Notes under the pieces: generated by a model
What the model saw: only the letters and a program-made list of their open reading frames with translations
What the model was told of the DNA's origin: nothing
Databases searched by the model: none
Position numbers and translations under genes: made by a program
DNA from: Neobacillus niacini
Lineage (GTDB): Bacteria; Bacillota; Bacilli; Bacillales; Cytobacillaceae
NCBI RefSeq assembly: GCF_023715785.1
Contig: NZ_JAMBOX010000019.1
Span: 27,921-91,920 of the forward strand
Length of the DNA stretch: 64,000 nt
Direction of reading: 5' to 3'
In this document: positions 53,272-62,176 of the stretch, one piece after another
Layout of the letters: each line of letters starts with the position of its first letter
Position numbering within the stretch: position 1 is the first letter of the stretch

Positions 53272-53530
53272 GAATATATTTGATCAAATTTTTAGTAGAA
53301 CTAAAATTTCACGTTAAAACGAAAAAATGATATTGAATTTGAGATAAACCATCAAACTGAAAATATAACAAATAAAGGTTTTGAAATAATTTCAAGAGGC
53401 CAAAAAGGAGATCATAATTTAATTCTATATAGGCACTTTTATGAAGAAACTCCCAAGGAGGACGAAACGATAATCTTTCTTGGAATTAGAGTAATAACTA
53501 ATAAAGGGATTCTCCATGTTGACGGCAGGC
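53272..53530 (+). pseudogene. Broken hypothetical gene
   Basis: Starts with AGGAGG and ATG (MNIFDQIFSRTKISR) but stops after 15 codons. After a shift near 53310 the frame continues as NDIEFEINHQTENITNKGFE and further, to the transposase remnant at about 53520 where it is cut off. The product is unknown. Confidence 0.6.
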
Positions 53531-53752
53531 CGATACACCGAAGGCACAAGCCATAAAGGTTTTTCCAGATCCTGTAGGTCCTTTCAGTATTTGGCTTCCC
53601 ATACAGGGCCAAATTGCTTAATCTTGGTTATTTTGTATCTGTCTTTCTCTTCTAGATCAGGACCCGTTCTGAGGTAAATAAATCCGCAATCGCATCTAAA
53701 TATCCCAATGGGACTTTTACTATCCGTGCCTCAGTACCACCACATTTACACA
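53517..53752 (-). pseudogene. IS21-type IstB ATPase fragment and broken adjoining frame
   Basis: On the minus strand 53610-53517 encodes LKGPTGSGKTFMACAFGVSA, the Walker A region of an IstB-like transposition helper, cut on both sides. Just upstream a small frame starts MCKCGGTEARIVKVPLGYLD in the repeat copy, shifts near 53670, and resumes as GPDLEEKDRYKITKIKQFG before stopping. These are remnants, not working genes. Confidence 0.5.
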
Positions 53753-53813
53753 TAAAAAAGCCCCGTGAAAATACCCATACTTGGATACACCCACGAGACT
53801 TTGTGCAAACTTT
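53729..53813. repeat. Direct repeat copy 2 (contains glmS terminator)
   Basis: Near-identical to 46208-46293 in the same orientation. Together they bound a 7.4-kb AT-rich segment. Confidence 0.9.
53754..53799 (-). terminator. Terminator downstream of glmS
   Basis: On the minus strand GTCTCGTG pairs with CACGGGGC (G-T pairs), an inner GTATCC / GGGTAT stem follows, then CTTTTTTATG. Confidence 0.75.
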
Positions 53814-53891
53814 TTTCTTCTTAAGCAGACTTTTTTCTCATTCTGCAAACTTTATTTTGTTTCAACAACACAAGGACAACCGCCCTTTGTC

Positions 53892-55694
53892 TTACTCCAC
53901 AGTCACCGACTTCGCGAGATTACGCGGTTTGTCGACGTCGCAGTCACGATGCAGCGCTGCATAGTAGGCAAGGATCTGTAATGGTATAACAGAGATAAGT
54001 GGTGTTAATAATTCGTGTACTTCCGGGATGACGAAGCTGTCTTCGTCCATGTTGAGACCATTCATCGAGATGATGCACGGATTGGCACCGCGGGCAACGA
54101 CTTCCTTCACATTGCCGCGAATGCTTAAATTGACACTTTCCTGCGTGGCAAGCGCGATGACCGGTGTGCCTTCTTCTATCAAGGCAATCGTACCGTGCTT
54201 TAACTCACCGCCGGCAAAGCCTTCCGCTTGAATATAGGAAATCTCCTTCAACTTCAACGCACCTTCAAGGCCGACATAAAAATCAATACCGCGGCCGATG
54301 AAAAACGCGTTGCGTGTAACAGAAAAAAATTCTCTGGCAATCACTTCGAGCAGCTCTTTGGAATCACATAAGACATCCATGGCATTGGCAACCAAGCCAA
54401 GCTCATGCGTCAGGTCAAAGCCGATATCCAAACCACGGCTGTTTGCCGCTACCTGTGCCAGAATCGCCAACACAGCTAATTGTGCCGTATATGCCTTTGT
54501 CGAAGCGACGGCAATTTCCGGACCGGCATGCAGCAATAGCGTATAGTCTGCTTCACGTGATAATGTTGAGCCTGGAACATTGGTGATTGTCAGTGCAGGG
54601 TAACCCATTTCCTTCACTTGGACTAAAACCGCGCGGCTATCCGCCGTTTCGCCGCTTTGGGAAATGAACACGAACAATGGTTTTTGTGATAACAACGGCA
54701 TGTTGTAACCAAATTCACTGGAGATATGAACCTCAACCGGTATGTTTGCTAATTTTTCAATAAACTGCTTTCCGACAAGACCTGCATGGTAAGACGTACC
54801 GGCCGCAATGATATAGATGCGGTCAGACGCGTTGATGGCATCGATAATGTCAGGGTCGATTTCCAACTCGCCCTGCTCATTTTGGTATTGCTGCACCAGT
54901 TTGCGGATAACAGCAGGCTGTTCATCAATCTCTTTTAACATATAATGCGGGTAAGTGCCCTTTTCAATATCGCTGGCATCAAGCTCCGCTTTATATGGCA
55001 CGCGGTTGATTACATCACCTTCAAGGTTTTGAATCGTTACGTCATTTTCGGTGACCTCAACAATTTCTTTATCCATTAATTCCACATATTTGTCCGTTAC
55101 TTGAAGCATCGCCATCGCGTCGCTAGCGACGACATTGAACCCTTCCCCAAGGCCGACAAGCAGCGGGCTTTTATTTTTCGCGACATAAATGGTTTCGCTA
55201 TCCTCAGCATCTAACAACGCAAGCGCATAAGAGCCATGAAGCAGTTTTAACGTTTTACGGAACGCTTCAAGTACTTCCAGGCCTTCAACGGCAAACTTTT
55301 CAACAAGTTGCACGATCACTTCCGTGTCGGTCTCACTCTTGAAGTCGACATCTGTTAAATAATCGCGCTTTAACAGGTCATAGTTTTCGATTACTCCGTT
55401 GTGAACAAGCGTAAACCTTCCCGATGCACTTTGATGCGGATGGGAATTACCCCTGCTTGGAATGCCATGAGTCGCCCAGCGAGTATGTCCGATTCCCACT
55501 TTTGCAAAAACATTTTCGTCTACGATTCTGCGCAAGTCGGCAATGCGGCCTTTCTCCTTAAAAACATGAATGCCGTCTTCGTTTTTAACGGCAATTCCTG
55601 CTGAGTCATAGCCTCTATATTCAAGTTTTTCCAAACCTCTTAATAAAATCTCTTTCGAGTCGTTACTTCCGATATATCCAACAATTCCGCACAT
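53892..55694 (-). CDS. glmS: Glutamine--fructose-6-phosphate aminotransferase (isomerizing)
   Basis: 600 residues. MCGIVGYIG places the catalytic Cys at position 2, exposed after Met removal. The glutaminase domain (2 to about 220; TRWATHG, HNGVIENY, SETDTEVI) is followed by two SIS sugar-isomerase domains (AAGTSYHAGLVG, FISQSGETADS, and RGIDFYVGLEGALKLKE), ending in DKPRNLAKSVTVE. It makes glucosamine-6-phosphate from fructose-6-phosphate and glutamine, the entry to UDP-GlcNAc. A glmS ribozyme precedes it, so product feedback by RNA self-cleavage is expected. Confidence 0.98.
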   Translation of the reverse strand: MCGIVGYIGSNDSKEILLRGLEKLEYRGYDSAGIAVKNEDGIHVFKEKGRIADLRRIVDENVFAKVGIGHTRWATHGIPSRGNSHPHQSASGRFTLVHNGVIENYDLLKRDYLTDVDFKSETDTEVIVQLVEKFAVEGLEVLEAFRKTLKLLHGSYALALLDAEDSETIYVAKNKSPLLVGLGEGFNVVASDAMAMLQVTDKYVELMDKEIVEVTENDVTIQNLEGDVINRVPYKAELDASDIEKGTYPHYMLKEIDEQPAVIRKLVQQYQNEQGELEIDPDIIDAINASDRIYIIAAGTSYHAGLVGKQFIEKLANIPVEVHISSEFGYNMPLLSQKPLFVFISQSGETADSRAVLVQVKEMGYPALTITNVPGSTLSREADYTLLLHAGPEIAVASTKAYTAQLAVLAILAQVAANSRGLDIGFDLTHELGLVANAMDVLCDSKELLEVIAREFFSVTRNAFFIGRGIDFYVGLEGALKLKEISYIQAEGFAGGELKHGTIALIEEGTPVIALATQESVNLSIRGNVKEVVARGANPCIISMNGLNMDEDSFVIPEVHELLTPLISVIPLQILAYYAALHRDCDVDKPRNLAKSVTVE

Positions 55695-55716
55695 TTATTC
55701 TTTTCCTCCCTGATTC

Positions 55717-55752
55717 AGGGGGCAAGAAGGCTTGGAGGCATACTTGCCCCCT
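55717..55752 (-). other. Perfect 10-bp hairpin between ribozyme and glmS ribosome site
   Basis: AGGGGGCAAG / CTTGCCCCCT around 16 bases on the minus strand, ending seven bases before the AGGGAGG ribosome site. No U-run follows, so it is not a normal terminator. Confidence 0.7.
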
Positions 55753-55814
55753 TATCTCTGTTTTCTCTGAGGTATCTGTCTATACCTTTTAAAACATTGG
55801 TTTTAATATGCGCA

Positions 55815-55964
55815 TTTTCTCCCCTTTGTGCACAGAGTTACCTCTCGTGTTTTAAAAGAGAAATTGACGGTTGTGCGTTTCAACCGGGAGGCATCCGCCG
55901 AACATTTCGATAAACCTCCACCTCGTCAACTAACCGAACCCTCCTTCGGTCAGTTCTGGCGCTT
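55815..55964 (-). ncRNA. glmS ribozyme-riboswitch
   Basis: On the minus strand the conserved order is complete: AGCGCCAGAACTG at the 5' cleavage end, GTTGACGAGG, GTTTATCGAAAT, TTCGGCGGATGCCTCC, GGTTG...CACAACCG, AAAACACGAGAGG and the 3' core ACTCTGTGCACAAAGGGGAG. It binds glucosamine-6-phosphate as a cofactor and cleaves its own 5' side, destabilising glmS mRNA. The gene starts 121 bases downstream. Confidence 0.97.
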
Positions 55965-56098
55965 TAAATTTTAAAAATTACCCTTTCGCTGCCCTCCTTT
56001 CGCTCATTTGCTTTTAAAGACAAGCAAATTAATACTACAAGAATTTGGAGAACCCGTCAACACTATATTTTTCCAAAAAATATAAGGTCGTACATAAT
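55965..56098. other. glmM-glmS spacer
   Basis: Upstream of the ribozyme; should contain the glmS promoter. No consensus -35/-10 pair was fixed with confidence. Confidence 0.3.
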
Positions 56099-56143
56099 AA
56101 AATATGCATAAGGGAGCCTTTTTGTTCCCTTATGCATATAATT
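56099..56143 (-). terminator. Terminator between glmM and glmS
   Basis: Perfect stem ATGCATAAGGGA / TCCCTTATGCAT with a ten-base loop; on the minus strand ATTTTATTATG follows. Confidence 0.8.
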
Positions 56144-56151
56144 TTGGGTTC

Positions 56152-57504
56152 TTACGCTTCTTTTAAGCCCATTTCCTCTTCCACGACTGCCGCAATGCGG
56201 TGGACGTAGGCGTCACAAAGCTCTTGGGATGCGGCTTCCGCCATGACACGGACAAGCGGCTCTGTTCCCGAAGGCCGGACAAGAATTCGGCCGTTTCCAG
56301 CCATTTCTGCCTCGACCTCTTCAATAACTGCCTTTACCTTTTCATTATCGGTCACATGGTACTTGTCAGTTACCCGAATGTTGACAAGCTTTTGCGGATA
56401 TTTCTTCATTTCTCCAGCCAGTTCCGATAACGTCTTTTGCGTTGCTTTCATGATATTGACCAATTGCAAACCGGTTAATAAACCATCACCAGTTGTGTTG
56501 AAATCTAGGAAAATAATATGGCCGGATTGCTCGCCGCCGAGATTGTAGCCGTTTTTCTTCATTTCTTCTACAACATACCGGTCACCGACCGCTGTTGGCA
56601 CACTTTGAATTCCCTGACTTTCAATCGCTTTATAAAAACCAAGATTGCTCATCACGGTGGAAACGACGGTATTGTGCTTTAATCGGCCAAACTCCTTCAT
56701 GTATTTTCCGCAGATATAAAGAATATGGTCGCCATCAACGATATTGCCCTTTTCATCAATCGCGATTAATCGGTCTCCGTCACCATCGAAGGCAAGCCCG
56801 ACATCGGCACCCTTTTCCTGTACAAAAGCAGCAAGTGCCTCGGGATGGGTCGAACCGACGCCATCATTGATATTGATGCCGTTTGGCGAAGCTCCCATAG
56901 TCGATAAATCGGCATCCAAATCGGCAAATAGATGGGAAGCCAATGAAGAGGTTGCCCCGTGGGCACAATCCAATGCGACATGAATGCCGGAGAAATCTTC
57001 TTCTACACTATTTTTCAAGTATTGCAGGTATTTTTGACCGCCTTCAAAATAATCCATTACATAGCCAAGCTCGGCTCCTGTCGGGCGTGGCAATTGATCT
57101 TCCGGCAGCTCCATCAATTCTTCAATTTCTGCTTCCTGTTCATCAGAAAGCTTAAAACCGTCCGGTCCGAAAAATTTAATCCCGTTATCGGCAACTGGGT
57201 TATGAGAAGCAGAAATCATCACGCCTGCCTGTGCCCCCAATGCCTTGGTCAGGTAAGCAACACCTGGAGTGGAGATCACTCCTAGGCGCATAACTTCGGC
57301 GCCAATGGATAACAATCCCGCTACCAGGGCACCTTCGAGCATATGTCCCGATACCCGGGTATCGCGGCCAATCAACACTTTTGGACGTGCTGTATCCTTT
57401 GTTAGAACATAGCCGCCAAAACGGCCAACTTTAAAGGCTAACTCCGGTGTCAATTCTGTATTTGCAACACCGCGCACACCATCCGTACCGAAATATTTTC
57501 CCAT
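56152..57504 (-). CDS. glmM: Phosphoglucosamine mutase
   Basis: 450 residues. GKYFGTDGVRGVAN is the family start. The active-site serine is Ser 100 in SASHNPVADNG, the metal loop is DGDGDR, the sugar-binding loop GGEQSGHIIF and the phosphate-binding end RPSGTEPLVRVM. It converts glucosamine-6-phosphate to glucosamine-1-phosphate. It follows cdaR by 36 bases; in Bacillus GlmM also binds and inhibits CdaA, linking cell-wall flux to c-di-AMP, and the gene order is conserved. Confidence 0.98.
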   Translation of the reverse strand: MGKYFGTDGVRGVANTELTPELAFKVGRFGGYVLTKDTARPKVLIGRDTRVSGHMLEGALVAGLLSIGAEVMRLGVISTPGVAYLTKALGAQAGVMISASHNPVADNGIKFFGPDGFKLSDEQEAEIEELMELPEDQLPRPTGAELGYVMDYFEGGQKYLQYLKNSVEEDFSGIHVALDCAHGATSSLASHLFADLDADLSTMGASPNGININDGVGSTHPEALAAFVQEKGADVGLAFDGDGDRLIAIDEKGNIVDGDHILYICGKYMKEFGRLKHNTVVSTVMSNLGFYKAIESQGIQSVPTAVGDRYVVEEMKKNGYNLGGEQSGHIIFLDFNTTGDGLLTGLQLVNIMKATQKTLSELAGEMKKYPQKLVNIRVTDKYHVTDNEKVKAVIEEVEAEMAGNGRILVRPSGTEPLVRVMAEAASQELCDAYVHRIAAVVEEEMGLKEA

Positions 57505-57540
57505 TATAATATCGCTCCTTCAACATGTTTTGCTTCAATT

Positions 57541-58767
57541 TTAGGCATTGTTTGTTATTGTTACTTTTGCCGTTGATTTATCAGGTTTCCAGTTAATATT
57601 GGCAGGACCTTCGACGTGAATATTGACTTCATGGCTGCCAGCCTCGAGATTGGATAAATCGACGTATACATTAAAGTCACCCGGCCCCAGGCCATTTACA
57701 GCAGTGCTTGGGCCATTTACGACTAAGTTAATTAAGTCATTGGCCGGGTCATTTATATCCGCCTTGTACTCCGCAGCCAACCCTTTTATTTTTACAGGGA
57801 TTCCCGAAACGGTTTTCTCCCCCTGACTATTCACCTTCACATTCACCTTGACCATCTGTGGCGATACCTTTGTGATGCCATTGGAAATGATGACCGGCAA
57901 ATCCAGGGTTGTATTTGCGGTTATTTTGCTGACATCCACTTCCACTCTGACGCTCTCCGTATTTTTCAACACATCCTCGTCCCCTGTGATGACGGCTTCT
58001 GTTGTTTCCAAATCAATGGATTCAATTGTTACGCCTTCTGGCGGGGTGCCTTTTCTGACTGTGTTGATTGGAACTGTTTTACTGTTCTCTTTTATCGGAA
58101 TCGTCACTTTAACGGTTGCCGGCTCAACCTCAACGTTTAATTTATTTAATCCCTTATCGAGAACCTGGACAGTCGCTTCTTTCGTCGTCGTTTCCTTCAG
58201 TTTATCCCTTTCATCGACGACAGCTTTTACATACGTAATCCGGTCTATTTTGCTCTTCGCCCCAGTAACCTTCACTTTTTTAGGCTCCACTACGGGCTTT
58301 CCGGCAGAAAAGCCTTCTCCAATTAAGTCCTGATTAAACTCTGCTTCGACATTAAATTCTTTTGTGATTTTCTCTTCAACCGTTACAGTGGCACTGTCAG
58401 GTTTAATGGTTGCCTTTATTTTATCGGATAAATTCCTTATCTCTATTTTTGCTTTTTGCCGGCCAATTTTGGCATCGGCCAAGTTCACATACACCTCGAA
58501 GTTTTTCATGGCTTTAGCTGTCTGAACGTGAGTGATGGGTCCCTTTAACGTAATATCTACAGTATCAGGAACACCTGAGACAACGAGGTTTTTCGTATCA
58601 TAATACACCTTTACCGGGATATTCTTAATCGTTTCCGTCGCATTTCCCCCCGGCACGTATTCATCTGTTGCCTTTTCGCCGGGAAGGGTTATCGACGAAT
58701 ATAACAATACCGCCAGGACCAAGGCCAGGATTTTAATAAACCAGGGATTATCCATCCATTTATCCAT
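57541..58767 (-). CDS. cdaR: CdaA regulator, YbbR-domain protein
   Basis: 408 residues. One N-terminal membrane segment (IKILALVLAVLLYSSITLP) is followed by four YbbR repeats of about 80 residues outside the membrane, each with an IPVK or VPINTV strand start and a G(P/D) turn. It modulates the membrane diadenylate cyclase CdaA encoded just upstream, whose stop it overlaps by eight bases. Confidence 0.96.
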   Translation of the reverse strand: MDKWMDNPWFIKILALVLAVLLYSSITLPGEKATDEYVPGGNATETIKNIPVKVYYDTKNLVVSGVPDTVDITLKGPITHVQTAKAMKNFEVYVNLADAKIGRQKAKIEIRNLSDKIKATIKPDSATVTVEEKITKEFNVEAEFNQDLIGEGFSAGKPVVEPKKVKVTGAKSKIDRITYVKAVVDERDKLKETTTKEATVQVLDKGLNKLNVEVEPATVKVTIPIKENSKTVPINTVRKGTPPEGVTIESIDLETTEAVITGDEDVLKNTESVRVEVDVSKITANTTLDLPVIISNGITKVSPQMVKVNVKVNSQGEKTVSGIPVKIKGLAAEYKADINDPANDLINLVVNGPSTAVNGLGPGDFNVYVDLSNLEAGSHEVNIHVEGPANINWKPDKSTAKVTITNNA

Positions 58768-59587
58768 TTGTTTTCCCCCTCCAGTTCCAACGAGCTGAAG
58801 AAGCTTGTTTCGTTTTGTCTGTATCGATTAATTCACTCACAAGTAACTCCTTCAATCCATCGACCTTTAAATCGCGGTGAAGCTCCCCGTTTTTAGTTAG
58901 GGAGATGTTCCCTGTCTCTTCGGATACAATAACAGTGATGCTGTCGGTTACCTCGCTTATTCCAAGTGCGGCCCGGTGCCTTGTTCCCAGTTCCTTTGAG
59001 ATAAATGGGCTTTCCGACAATGGCAAGTAGCAAGCCGCCGCTGCGACGTTATTTCTTTGTATAATCACGGCACCGTCATGAAGCGGCGTATTCGGAATAA
59101 AAATATTGATCAACAATTCGGATGATATATGCGAATTTAGCGGAATGCCCGTTTCGATATAATCGCTCATTCCCGTTTCCCGTTCAATCGAAATCAGGGC
59201 GCCAATCCGGCGTTTCGCCATATAATCAGTTGACTTAAGTATAGCCTCGACCGTTTTCTCTTGCCCTTCATCATCCGGGCTCGTACTCCTTGAAAAGAAC
59301 TTGCCCCGGCCCAATTGCTCAAGCGCCCGTCTAAGTTCAGGCTGGAAAATGATAATGATGGCAAGAAAACCATAGGTGATGACCTGACCCATCATCCAAC
59401 TTAAGGTGGTCAGATTGAAAAAATCACTGAGCACCCGGACCATTAGGATAACAAGGATCCCTTTTAAGAGCTGAACCGCCTTTGTTCCTCTTATAATATT
59501 GATTAACTTGTAAATAACGTACCAAACAAGAAGAATATCAACAGCACTCGATATGTACTTCCAGAATGTCCAATCAGCAAACGGCAT
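58760..59587 (-). CDS. cdaA: Membrane diadenylate cyclase
   Basis: 275 residues. Three N-terminal membrane segments (to about residue 80) precede a DAC domain with the catalytic DGA at 171-173 (PLHDGAVII) and RHR at 203-205 (GTRHRAALGISE). It makes cyclic di-AMP from two ATP, an essential signal for potassium and wall homeostasis in Firmicutes. It lies between rsiW and cdaR in the conserved order. Confidence 0.97.
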   Translation of the reverse strand: MPFADWTFWKYISSAVDILLVWYVIYKLINIIRGTKAVQLLKGILVILMVRVLSDFFNLTTLSWMMGQVITYGFLAIIIIFQPELRRALEQLGRGKFFSRSTSPDDEGQEKTVEAILKSTDYMAKRRIGALISIERETGMSDYIETGIPLNSHISSELLINIFIPNTPLHDGAVIIQRNNVAAAACYLPLSESPFISKELGTRHRAALGISEVTDSITVIVSEETGNISLTKNGELHRDLKVDGLKELLVSELIDTDKTKQASSARWNWRGKTNG

Positions 59588-59684
59588 GGTTTTTCCTCCG
59601 TCCCTAATACTTCAAAAAGCCATGTAGAATATAGCCAATACATTATACCACAAATATACCTTGTACCCATTATATGTTGCCGTA

Positions 59685-59720
59685 CAAAAAAAGCAAACCA
59701 CTCAGCTAAGAGTGATTTGC
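59685..59720 (-). terminator. Terminator after rsiW
   Basis: GCAAA-C-ACTC / GAGT-G-TTTGC stem, then on the minus strand TTTTTTTG; it separates sigW-rsiW from cdaA. Confidence 0.8.
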
Positions 59721-59723
59721 CAT

Positions 59724-60344
59724 TTATTTCGTTTCGGTATCAAATACACCGACAACCTCTTTGGCTGTCCTTTTCATATGATACCAAATCCAATCAAACA
59801 CCTCGTTCACTTCCTCAATTTCGCCAGTTACGCGGCCTGCAGAGGCCAGGTATTGTTCACCATTAATGACTGTAACATCACCCTGAACTTCGCCCTCAAT
59901 TCTTAATGTCCCGTTGCGGACAAGCACATCGCCTTTGACGACTTCGCCTTCCGGAACAATGACCGTATTATTCTCGACCACCAAATTTTCCTGCTTGGAT
60001 ACCGAAAACTCCCGCTCGTGGTTCCAAGTGGATAGCAGGCTTCCCGCCATCAGAACGACAAAAAGCGAAGCGGCAGACATGATGGGATGATTTTTCAGCC
60101 AGCGCGCCATCAAGACCTGTTTCTTTTCCTTTGGCAGCCGGGCCAGAACATTGGCGGTAAAATCATCCGGTGCCTGCATATGGGACATGCTTTTTACAAA
60201 GGCAATTGACTTTTTCAGTTCATTAAAAAGGGCTTCGCAATCTTTACAGCCTCGGAGGTGTTCTCTTAGGGCTCGTTCTTTAGCAGGGTCAATTTCATCG
60301 TCCAAGTATTCATGCATTAGTTCAATGATCTGTTCTGGACACAT
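59724..60344 (-). CDS. rsiW: Anti-sigma-W factor
   Basis: 206 residues. The N-terminal zinc-binding anti-sigma (zf-HC2) domain shows H-x3-C-x2-C in REHLRGCKDCEALF. One membrane segment lies near residues 88-106 (IMSAASLFVVLMAGSLL) and an extracytoplasmic part follows. In Bacillus it is cut by PrsW, RasP and ClpXP to free sigma W under envelope stress. It starts 16 bases after sigW. Confidence 0.95.
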   Translation of the reverse strand: MCPEQIIELMHEYLDDEIDPAKERALREHLRGCKDCEALFNELKKSIAFVKSMSHMQAPDDFTANVLARLPKEKKQVLMARWLKNHPIMSAASLFVVLMAGSLLSTWNHEREFSVSKQENLVVENNTVIVPEGEVVKGDVLVRNGTLRIEGEVQGDVTVINGEQYLASAGRVTGEIEEVNEVFDWIWYHMKRTAKEVVGVFDTETK

Positions 60345-60360
60345 CTTTATTCACCTCTTA

Positions 60361-60924
60361 TCATACGTACCTTAATTGTTGTCGTAACGCTTCCCGCCCG
60401 CGGTGAATTCTCGTTTTGACCGTGCCGAGCGGCAAGTCAAGAATTTCACTGATTTCATTTAAGGATAAGTCTTCAATATATTTTAATACGATGGCTGATC
60501 GGTATTTTTCGGGGAGTTTCAAAATTTCTTTTTGAACCGTTTCCTGCAGCTCGAGGCTTTCCAGTTCCTTCTCCGGAAGCTCTGTGTCCGAAGGGATCTG
60601 GGAATACATCGTCAATCCTTCTGTTCCGGCTACTTCCGCGTCCAGATAATAATCCGGTTTCTTTTTCCGAATCCGGTCAATGCAAAGGTTGGTGGCAATT
60701 CGAAAAAGCCAGGTCGAAAATTTTAAATCCTGGTTAAATGATTTTATATTAACATATGCGCGCAGAAAGGCCTCTTGTGCAATATCCTCCGCTTCATGGC
60801 TGTTGCCAAGCATTCTGTAGCATAGATGATAAACGCTGTTTTTATAGATTTCGACGATTTCCCCGAATGCATCCTGATCGCCTTTAATGACTTGTTTTAT
60901 CCGTTTTTTTACAATAGCTTCCAT
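60361..60924 (-). CDS. sigW: ECF RNA polymerase sigma factor SigW
   Basis: 187 residues. Sigma region 2 is HEAEDIAQEAFLRAYVN and FSTWLFRIATNLCIDRIRKK; region 4 is LSLNEISEILDLPLGTVKTR. These and the rsiW neighbour identify SigW, which controls envelope and antimicrobial-peptide defence genes. An autoregulatory sigma-W promoter is visible upstream. Confidence 0.97.
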   Translation of the reverse strand: MEAIVKKRIKQVIKGDQDAFGEIVEIYKNSVYHLCYRMLGNSHEAEDIAQEAFLRAYVNIKSFNQDLKFSTWLFRIATNLCIDRIRKKKPDYYLDAEVAGTEGLTMYSQIPSDTELPEKELESLELQETVQKEILKLPEKYRSAIVLKYIEDLSLNEISEILDLPLGTVKTRIHRGREALRQQLRYV

Positions 60925-60959
60925 TCAGTAACCTCAGCTCCATTGCTGCTACCCGATAA

Positions 60960-60986
60960 TACGAATCGTTAGCGAAAAAAGTTTCG
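60960..60986 (-). promoter_or_regulatory. sigW: Sigma-W autoregulatory promoter
   Basis: On the minus strand CGAAAC (60986-60981), 17 bases, CGTA (60963-60960), 36 bases before the sigW ATG. It matches the TGAAAC-N16-CGTA type with one first-base change. Confidence 0.85.
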
Positions 60987-61094
60987 TTTTCCACGAAAAA
61001 AATGTTCAATACCTTTAATTTTAACAAATTCTTACTAATAATTGCTAAAAAATTTGGTAAAGATTTCGTTAAGAGTTCAGGCTGCATTCAACTA

Positions 61095-61134
61095 AATGAA
61101 GGGCAGCTGCAAGCAATTGCAGCTGCCCTTCATT
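61095..61134 (-). other. Perfect 18-bp inverted repeat after rocF
   Basis: AATGAAGGGCAGCTGCAA pairs with TTGCAGCTGCCCTTCATT around GCAA. It lies where the rocF terminator should be, but there is no U-run on either side. Confidence 0.7.
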
Positions 61135-61164
61135 CGGCGGTCCGGGCGGACGCGTTTTTATCTT

Positions 61165-62067
61165 TTATAGAAGCTTTTCTCCAAACAGTGAGCCCATGAG
61201 TCCTACGGCAATGGATGCGGTTTTATTTTTTTCATCAAGAATGGGATTGACCTCGACAAATTCAGCGGAGGTAATCAGTTTTGCTTCCTCTAGCATTTCC
61301 ATGGCCAGATGACTTTCGCGGTAGCTGATACCGCCCATGACCGGTGTACCGACTCCCGGGCACTCGCTTGGATCGAGACCATCCAAATCTAGAGATAAAT
61401 GGACGCCATCGGTTCTTTCCTCCAAGTAGGCAATGGTTTCTTCCATGACCTTTGCCATACCCATCCGGTCAATTTCATGCATCGTGTAAACCTTGATTCC
61501 TCGTTCTTTTATTAAAATTCTTTCACCTTCATCCAGTGAACGGGCACCGATGATGACTACATTTTCCGGTTTAATTTTAGGTGAATACCCACCAATTTTT
61601 GTGAGTTTCTCATGTCCCAACCCAATGCTGACAGCAAGCGGCATCCCGTGAATGTTGCCGGATGGGCTTGTCTCAGCCGTGTTGAGGTCGCCGTGGGCAT
61701 CGTACCAAATGACACCTAGATTCTTATAATGTTTAGCGACACCTGCCAATGTGCCAATTGCAATGCTGTGGTCTCCGCCTAAGACGAGCGGAAACGAGCC
61801 AGTTTGAATGGCCTCATCCACCTTCTCAGCAAGCCGTGCATTTTTTTCAGCAACTAAATCTAGATTTCTAAGGTTTGATTCCTCATCTACCACGACTTCC
61901 GGCCTCCCAATAGGAATGTCGCCCATATCATGGATGTCCACAAATAAAGGTTTAAGGCGTTCATTGATTCCCGCATACCGCATAGCGCTTGGCCCCATAT
62001 CTACGCCGCGGCGCATTTGCCCCAAGTCCATCGGCATCCCAATAATAGAAAGCTTCTTTTTCATCAT
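61165..62067 (-). CDS. rocF: Arginase
   Basis: 300 residues. Manganese-binding motifs of the ureohydrolase family are all present: GGDHSIAIG, YDAHGDLNT and SLDLDGLDPSECPG, with GIPMDLG-like IGMPMDLGQMRRGVDMGP at the start. It hydrolyses arginine to ornithine and urea in the Roc catabolic route. It stands alone upstream of sigW; no rocDE genes are in the window. Confidence 0.97.
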   Translation of the reverse strand: MMKKKLSIIGMPMDLGQMRRGVDMGPSAMRYAGINERLKPLFVDIHDMGDIPIGRPEVVVDEESNLRNLDLVAEKNARLAEKVDEAIQTGSFPLVLGGDHSIAIGTLAGVAKHYKNLGVIWYDAHGDLNTAETSPSGNIHGMPLAVSIGLGHEKLTKIGGYSPKIKPENVVIIGARSLDEGERILIKERGIKVYTMHEIDRMGMAKVMEETIAYLEERTDGVHLSLDLDGLDPSECPGVGTPVMGGISYRESHLAMEMLEEAKLITSAEFVEVNPILDEKNKTASIAVGLMGSLFGEKLL

Positions 62068-62176
62068 AGTTATCGGTTCCTCCCAAAATTTACTATGTCA
62101 TTATTTTAACCGCTTTCAAACAAATGACTCAACTGGACAAAATTTTGTATATATATGCGGTTGGAGAGGTGACATC

